A stretch of 64,000 bases of DNA, from the NCBI RefSeq assembly GCF_000422545.1, contig NZ_AULZ01000010.1:1-64000 (forward strand), given 5' to 3'. The DNA comes from Desulfocurvibacter africanus subsp. africanus DSM 2603 (GTDB lineage Bacteria; Desulfobacterota; Desulfovibrionia; Desulfovibrionales; Desulfovibrionaceae). Under the pieces are notes generated by a model, which saw only the letters and a program-made list of their open reading frames with translations, did no database searches and was not told where the DNA came from. Positions 59,996 to 64,000 of this stretch are shown piece by piece; the stretch's first letter is position 1; every line of letters starts with the position of its first letter. The translations under genes and the position numbers were made by a program.

Positions 59996-60604
59996 CTAGT
60001 ATCCGTCCCTGAGCCGCTGCAGGCCGTGGCGCAGGTTGTTCTCCAGGATGCGCTGAGCCTCCTGCTTGATTAACGCCTGCTTGTCCGTGGACTTGAGAAT
60101 GCCGAAAATGCCAGGCCCGAACTTCTGATGGATGGGATAGCGCTGCGCACCAGGAGCACGCTGGGCTACCATGAGTCGGCCGGTCTTGCTGCTGCGGGCA
60201 ACAAAGTGGCTGGTCAGAGCCTTGCGGCCCGTGGCCTTGGTCACCAGCACGGACACGCCCTTCTTGGGCCGGTTCTTGTAGCTGGGCCGAGGATCGCTCG
60301 GCCGAGGGCTGAACGCGTAGAGCGGAATCGACGCTTTGCCCCAACCCCAGACCGAGGAATACCAGCTGTTCGGGGCGGCCTTCTTGACCCGCAGGACACG
60401 CAGGACCTCGCCATAGGCCACGTTGTGCGTCTCGCGCACGCTGCGCGCGATGTTCGTGCGCACGTTCTGCGCCGTGCGGGTCAAGGCCTGCACGATGTAC
60501 TTGTTCGCCCGCTTCTTGCTGTAGAGCTGCATCAAGCTCACAAGCTCGGAGGCCGTGGGCGACACGATGCGGATGTTCAGGCCGGACTTGTGGGGACCGC
60601 TCAC
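59996..60604 (-). CDS. Minor tail protein Z-like (GPZ)
   Basis: 202 residues, basic. RANKYIVQALTRTAQNVRTNIARSVRETHNVA is the opening of the Minor_tail_Z family, followed by RVLRVKKAA and a long basic tail. In lambda-like phages gpZ works at the tail tip/head interface. It overlaps the holin-like stop by 4 bp. Confidence 0.82.
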   Translation of the reverse strand: MSGPHKSGLNIRIVSPTASELVSLMQLYSKKRANKYIVQALTRTAQNVRTNIARSVRETHNVAYGEVLRVLRVKKAAPNSWYSSVWGWGKASIPLYAFSPRPSDPRPSYKNRPKKGVSVLVTKATGRKALTSHFVARSSKTGRLMVAQRAPGAQRYPIHQKFGPGIFGILKSTDKQALIKQEAQRILENNLRHGLQRLRDGY

Positions 60605-61164
60605 TTAGACCTCGCGACAGTCGGCACCGCGCCGGCCAGCATGACGTCCTTTTCCTTGGAGCCGCGGGAGCTGCCAAACTCAAACCCGTAGACGTCCTTG
60701 ACGATGGTCACCAGGCCGCCGGCCAGGATGAGCAGCACGTCACGGGCCGGGCCGTCTTCCAACTGCACGAACAACAGCGTGAGGATGAGCGCCACGAGCC
60801 CGCCGATAGCCACGAAGGCCAGTACGTCGCCGCGCACGTTGCGGCCTTTGGACATGTCGCGCTTGCGGGCCGAATCACGGTCCTCGATCTCCAGCTCGGC
60901 CATCTTCTGCTCGTGCTCGAGCTGCTTGCCGCGCCAGGCCAGGAGCATCTCCTGGTTGCGCAGCTCCAGCTCCTTGAGCTTGAGCAGGGCCTCGGGGTTG
61001 GCGGACAGGTGCTTTTCGATTGCCTCGGGCGTGGAATCCACGCCGAAGAAAGAAGCGATCAGCTCGCCGGCCGCGCCGGCTACTGCGCCGATAGGCCCGC
61101 CCAGCACGCCGCCCAGCACGGGCGCGGCCTTGGCCACGACCTTGCCGACATCCTTCCAGCTCAT
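60601..61164 (-). CDS. Holin-like protein (3-TM phage/GTA type)
   Basis: 187 residues. An N-terminal hydrophobic stretch (VLGGVLGGPIGAVAGAAGEL), a charged helical middle (ELELRNQEMLLAWRGKQLEH) and two later membrane helices (VLAFVAIGGLVALILTLLFV, DVLLILAGGLVTIVKDVYGF) fit the 3-TM holin family. Start 61164 follows GCGGAGGA. It overlaps the endolysin stop (ATGA), consistent with a lysis cassette. Confidence 0.8.
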   Translation of the reverse strand: MSWKDVGKVVAKAAPVLGGVLGGPIGAVAGAAGELIASFFGVDSTPEAIEKHLSANPEALLKLKELELRNQEMLLAWRGKQLEHEQKMAELEIEDRDSARKRDMSKGRNVRGDVLAFVAIGGLVALILTLLFVQLEDGPARDVLLILAGGLVTIVKDVYGFEFGSSRGSKEKDVMLAGAVPTVARSK

Positions 61165-61700
61165 GCGATTGTCCTCCGCACGTAGTCGTCGATAGCAAGC
61201 ACACGATTTAGCCAGCCGCGCATGAAAGCACGCAGGTCCGGCTTGGTCTCGCAGATGGTCAGGTAGTAGCGGCAGCGCTCCACGATGTAGCGGTCGCACA
61301 GGCGCGACTCGTCGGACATTTGCAGGCGCAGGCTGTTCATGGCGCGGGCCGTGGCCGGGCCGTACACACCGTCCTCTGCAAGCCCCGCGTCGAAGGCCAT
61401 GTTGAGCGAGCGCTGCAGGATCTTGACGGCACGGCCGATTCCGGCATTGACCGCCATGTCGAACACGAGGGCCGCCAGCCGGTTGGGCAGAACGTCCCCG
61501 CCGATCTTGGCCCAGTAGTCCCGGTGGTAGATCTCGGAGGCCTGCTCGCGAGTAAGCGCCTTGATGTCCATGTCGGGATAGGCCCGCTTGCTGATGCCGA
61601 AGTTGGTCTCGCCGCCTGGGTCGCGCGGGTCGTGCACGTAGCCGCCCTCGTGGGCGAGCACGAAGTCGAGCGCGAGAGCGAATGCTTGGGTTCCGGTCAT
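61161..61700 (-). CDS. Endolysin (glycoside hydrolase 108 family)
   Basis: 179 residues. FVLAHEGGYVHDPRDPGGETNFGIS carries the catalytic Glu (EGGY) of GH108 muramidases, and the C-terminal part (DGVYGPATARAMNSL) is the peptidoglycan-binding region of the family. It has no signal peptide, so holin-dependent release is expected. It is coupled to genes on both sides by ATGA overlaps. Confidence 0.9.
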   Translation of the reverse strand: MTGTQAFALALDFVLAHEGGYVHDPRDPGGETNFGISKRAYPDMDIKALTREQASEIYHRDYWAKIGGDVLPNRLAALVFDMAVNAGIGRAVKILQRSLNMAFDAGLAEDGVYGPATARAMNSLRLQMSDESRLCDRYIVERCRYYLTICETKPDLRAFMRGWLNRVLAIDDYVRRTIA

Positions 61701-62038
61701 TTCTCACCCCGCTCGTTGAGGATCTGCGCCTTGATGTCATTGGGCATATCGCTATGAGCGACCAGGGCGCGCAGCATGCGGAACATGATGCGGTTGTCTT
61801 CCTTGATGGCCCGCATGTCGTCGTCGCGCTCCTCGCGCACTTCCTGGATCTCCACGTTCAAAGAGGCGATGTCCTTGCACGCCGCCGCGTACTTCAGCTG
61901 ACAATCGCTCATGGGGACGAACTTCTTGAGCTGCTCACTGAATTCCTTGCGCAGCTGCTTGCTCGTCCATTCCCGGCCCAGGATGAACGAGACCAGCGTC
62001 AGTACGAGCCCGGCCAGTGAAATCTCGATCGCTGTCAT
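61697..62038 (-). CDS. Phage protein with N-terminal TM helix and coiled coil
   Basis: 113 residues from MTAIEISLAGLVLTLVSFIL (one membrane helix), then a long charged helix (VEIQEVREERDDDMRAIKED). This matches DUF2730-like Mu proteins; a spanin-like role is also possible given the lysis neighbours. It overlaps the endolysin start (ATGA). Weakly assigned. Confidence 0.7.
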   Translation of the reverse strand: MTAIEISLAGLVLTLVSFILGREWTSKQLRKEFSEQLKKFVPMSDCQLKYAAACKDIASLNVEIQEVREERDDDMRAIKEDNRIMFRMLRALVAHSDMPNDIKAQILNERGEK

Positions 62039-62064
62039 CGCTGCCTTCCATTTTGCTTGCTTGC

Positions 62065-62097
62065 CGCGAAAGCCTGGGAGGTTCCCAGGCTTTCGCG
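62065..62097 (-). terminator. Perfect 15-bp hairpin between capsid and lysis genes
   Basis: CGCGAAAGCCTGGGA and TCCCAGGCTTTCGCG pair with a 3-nt loop. No T-run follows on the minus strand, so it may be a partial terminator or an RNA-processing or stability element that lowers lysis expression relative to capsid. Confidence 0.6.
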
Positions 62098-62151
62098 GGG
62101 CCTCGGGGCGGAGCAACCCCGAGGCCTGCGAGTGGGGTGAGGCAGCGAAAC

Positions 62152-62730
62152 TTAGGCGAAGGGCCGGATCACGATGTAGTTGACCTTGTGGTCAGCGGCC
62201 GGGTCGCCGGAGAAGATGACGTCGATTTTGCCAGCGCCGGAGTTGACGCTGGAGACGGTGCGCGCCACGGCGCCGGCCGTGTGCAGCTGCACCACGGCCA
62301 CGTCCGTGGCCACGACGCCGGCCAGGGTGATGGACTCGGTTGCAGCGCCGCCGGCCGTGGTGTGGAGGCCGGCCGCGATGATGAGGCCGGCTCCGAGCAT
62401 GGGCCCGGCCAACTTGACCTCGGCTTCCGTGCCGGTTTCGGCTTTGGCTTTGGTGCACATGCCGGCGTAGACCGGGCCGGGCACATCGGTGAGCTTGCCG
62501 GTTGCGACGTCCCAGTACAGGTCTGCACCCAAGACAAAAGCTGCCGTGTTGATGGCCGGGAGCGTCCAGACCTCGCCGAGAGCAACGGACCCGGACAGGC
62601 CATTGGCGATGGCCGCCAGGGCGATGCCGATGATCCGGCCCAACACGACCACGGCGCCGGACGCGATCGCCGCGCCAGTGCCGTTGACCCAGTTGATGAC
62701 CTTGCCTTCCTGAACATGATTCGTAGCCAT
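62152..62730 (-). CDS. DUF2190 capsid decoration-type protein
   Basis: 192 residues, Ala/Gly/Val-rich, with VQEGKVINWVNGTGAAIASG and LYWDVATGKLTDV typical of the DUF2190 capsid cement family. It follows the capsid gene, as expected. It probably stabilises the shell. Confidence 0.88.
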   Translation of the reverse strand: MATNHVQEGKVINWVNGTGAAIASGAVVVLGRIIGIALAAIANGLSGSVALGEVWTLPAINTAAFVLGADLYWDVATGKLTDVPGPVYAGMCTKAKAETGTEAEVKLAGPMLGAGLIIAAGLHTTAGGAATESITLAGVVATDVAVVQLHTAGAVARTVSSVNSGAGKIDVIFSGDPAADHKVNYIVIRPFA

Positions 62731-62772
62731 GACTTCGTTCTCCTTAGTGAGTTGCTGCGCTTGCGCCTGGGC

Positions 62773-63999
62773 CTACTGGCCGGGGTTCTTGTAGAAGCCC
62801 ACGTGGTCCATGACGCCCGCGCCGATGTCGTGGCGAACCTTCATGCCGATGGCGTCGGTCGAGAACTCCTCGTGCTCGGCCATGTAGGGCTGCTCGTTGC
62901 CGTCCAGGTAGGCAACCTCGATGGTGTCCACCTGGTTCGGATCGCCGGTCAGATACCAGGCCTTGGTCGAATTGGCGTCCAGACGCGGCTCTGCGATGGG
63001 GATCAGGTCCTGCCACGGGTTCATGGTTCCGGCCGGCTGGTTGGCCACGGGCAGGGTCACGGAGCGGATGAGGATTTCGGTCTTGGTCTGCTGGGCCACG
63101 GGAACGAGCACATAGCGCGGGTTCACGTCGATGAGCGAGCCGTTGATGCCCTTCTGCTTGCGCATGGCCGCGCGGGCCAGGGACAGCTTGTCCGAGTCGA
63201 TTTCGCCCTTGCTCGCGGCCTCCAGGTTGCCGTGGTCGGCATGGAAAAGAGCCACGCTGTCGCTCATGGTCGGGTTGGCCAGGAGCAGGTTGTAGACGAT
63301 GTCGGCTTCCTTGCGCCGGGCGGCCGCGCCGAAGAGCTGCGGGATGCGCGTGAAGGCGCGCAGGTCGTCGTTGACGATCATCTGCCGAGTCAGGCGGACG
63401 ATCTTGCCGTAGGTGGCCACGGAGTAGGTTTCCTGCCTGTCCTTGAAGTTGCCGGTGCGGTATTCGCCGTTTTCGCCGATGAGCTCCAGGCTCGGGGCCT
63501 CGGACAGGGAAACGCCGTAGATGGTCTTGAAGTCGGGAGCCGGGATCACGTTGACCCAGGGGCGCCAGGTGGCCGGGGCTTCCATGTAGGCGGCCTGCAG
63601 CTTCTTGCCGGCCACGTCCCGGAAGATGCTGGCGAAGTCTGAGACGGACGTGCCGCCGATGCCGGACAGGGAGAAGACCTTGTCGGCGATCTGGCTCTTG
63701 CTCATGGTGAACACGTTGACGCCCTGGCGCGAGAGGATGAAGGCGGCCAGGCCCGAGAGGGTCATGCCGCGGAACTCCTCGTGGCCATCGACCGGCTTGG
63801 CGATCTTGACGCCGGACTGCAAGCACAGGCCGTCCACGATGGCCTTGCGCAGCTTGGCCGTGTCGGTCGTGCCCATGCTCACGATGCCGCCAAGCGGGCG
63901 GGAGCCGCTTGCCAGGTGCGCCATGATGCGCTCGCGGGCGGTCTCGACGGAGACGCCCTCGGAGAGCAGGGCTGTCTTGAGATCGCCGCACTTGTACGT
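62773..63999 (-). CDS. Capsid protease/major capsid fusion, 3' part
   Basis: Open to the window edge (5' end missing). The visible 408 residues start ...TYKCGDLKTALLSEGVSVET and contain the end of an S49/ClpP-type prohead protease, then a Mu-gpT/phage-capsid-like region (VSLSEAPSLELIGENGEYRTG, RLTRQMIVNDDLRAFTRIPQ). The internal ATG at 63924 may give a separate capsid protein. Protease and capsid in one gene are known in several phage families. Confidence 0.85.
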   Translation of the reverse strand, partial: TYKCGDLKTALLSEGVSVETARERIMAHLASGSRPLGGIVSMGTTDTAKLRKAIVDGLCLQSGVKIAKPVDGHEEFRGMTLSGLAAFILSRQGVNVFTMSKSQIADKVFSLSGIGGTSVSDFASIFRDVAGKKLQAAYMEAPATWRPWVNVIPAPDFKTIYGVSLSEAPSLELIGENGEYRTGNFKDRQETYSVATYGKIVRLTRQMIVNDDLRAFTRIPQLFGAAARRKEADIVYNLLLANPTMSDSVALFHADHGNLEAASKGEIDSDKLSLARAAMRKQKGINGSLIDVNPRYVLVPVAQQTKTEILIRSVTLPVANQPAGTMNPWQDLIPIAEPRLDANSTKAWYLTGDPNQVDTIEVAYLDGNEQPYMAEHEEFSTDAIGMKVRHDIGAGVMDHVGFYKNPGQ

Positions 64000-64000
64000 G

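Larger units (their letters stand above)
32756..64000. mobile_element. Prophage (left part, runs beyond the window)
   Basis: From tRNA-Glu onwards the genes are phage: an integrase, an early operon, a CI/Cro-type switch, cargo genes, then tail, lysis and capsid genes. The portal, terminase and right attachment site would lie past 64000. The tail module is Mu-like, while integration is by tyrosine recombinase. The exact left end cannot be fixed without the right junction; the 3' part of tRNA-Glu is the best candidate. Confidence 0.9.

Overview
The window is high-G+C bacterial chromosome followed by a large, incomplete prophage. The host gene set points to a Desulfovibrio-type sulfate reducer (Desulfovibrionales). 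It includes a TorD-type chaperone, a two-domain radical SAM/DUF2344 protein, several small conserved proteins that look typical of that group, Sec-type recoding, a sigma-54-like promoter and an rplU-rpmA-obgE-proB cluster. This assignment is inferred from family resemblance, not from a marker gene.

Host part (1-32755). A Cache/HAMP/PAS chemoreceptor lies behind a leader of degenerate repeats. It is followed by a TorD-like chaperone and then the minus-strand run rplU, rpmA, an NAD(P)H:quinone oxidoreductase-like gene, obgE and proB. A plus-strand nicotinate phosphoribosyltransferase/nicotinamidase pair (NAD salvage) comes next. A minus-strand redox run follows: nitroreductase, MBL-fold hydrolase, a small TusA/SirA-like protein with an in-frame UGA, FMN reductase and comF. 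Beyond it are a degenerate GGDEF-TPR protein, a stand-alone receiver, an M16 protease, the radical SAM protein, an HDOD protein, hisC-cmk, uspA, a sigma-54-type promoter with a small gene, thpR, pncC/cinA, a HAF-repeat protein, serS, and tRNA-Lys and tRNA-Glu. A ~125-bp hairpin-rich, MITE-like repeat occurs twice in opposite orientations (3862-3991 and 10063-10188).

Prophage part (about 32756 to beyond 64000). A tyrosine integrase next to tRNA-Glu starts a minus-strand early operon of tightly overlapping small genes. These include a polynucleotide-kinase-like ATPase, a PAPS-reductase-like PP-loop protein, an ASCH protein, a DUF5131/Gp37Gp68 protein, tiny membrane proteins and a CII-like regulator. 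A Cro-like/S24-repressor switch follows. Next is a plus-strand cargo segment: an HNH protein, a frameshifted and an intact copy of a small Cys protein, a secreted SNase, and an AT-rich acyltransferase/SGNH gene that is probably a lysogenic-conversion gene. The rest is a minus-strand late operon. It reads from a capsid/protease fusion (cut by the window edge) through a cement protein, lysis genes and connectors to a Mu-type contractile tail (sheath, tube, frameshifted chaperone, tape measure, N, P, gp45-gp48, fibre). The phage is therefore a mosaic: integrase lifestyle, lambda-like head parts and Mu-like tail.

The most notable observation is the unannotated 73-codon gene at 11684-11905. It reads through a UGA in a Cys-UGA motif, directly before a perfect 7-bp stem with a GGUUGG loop at the spacing of a bacterial SECIS element.
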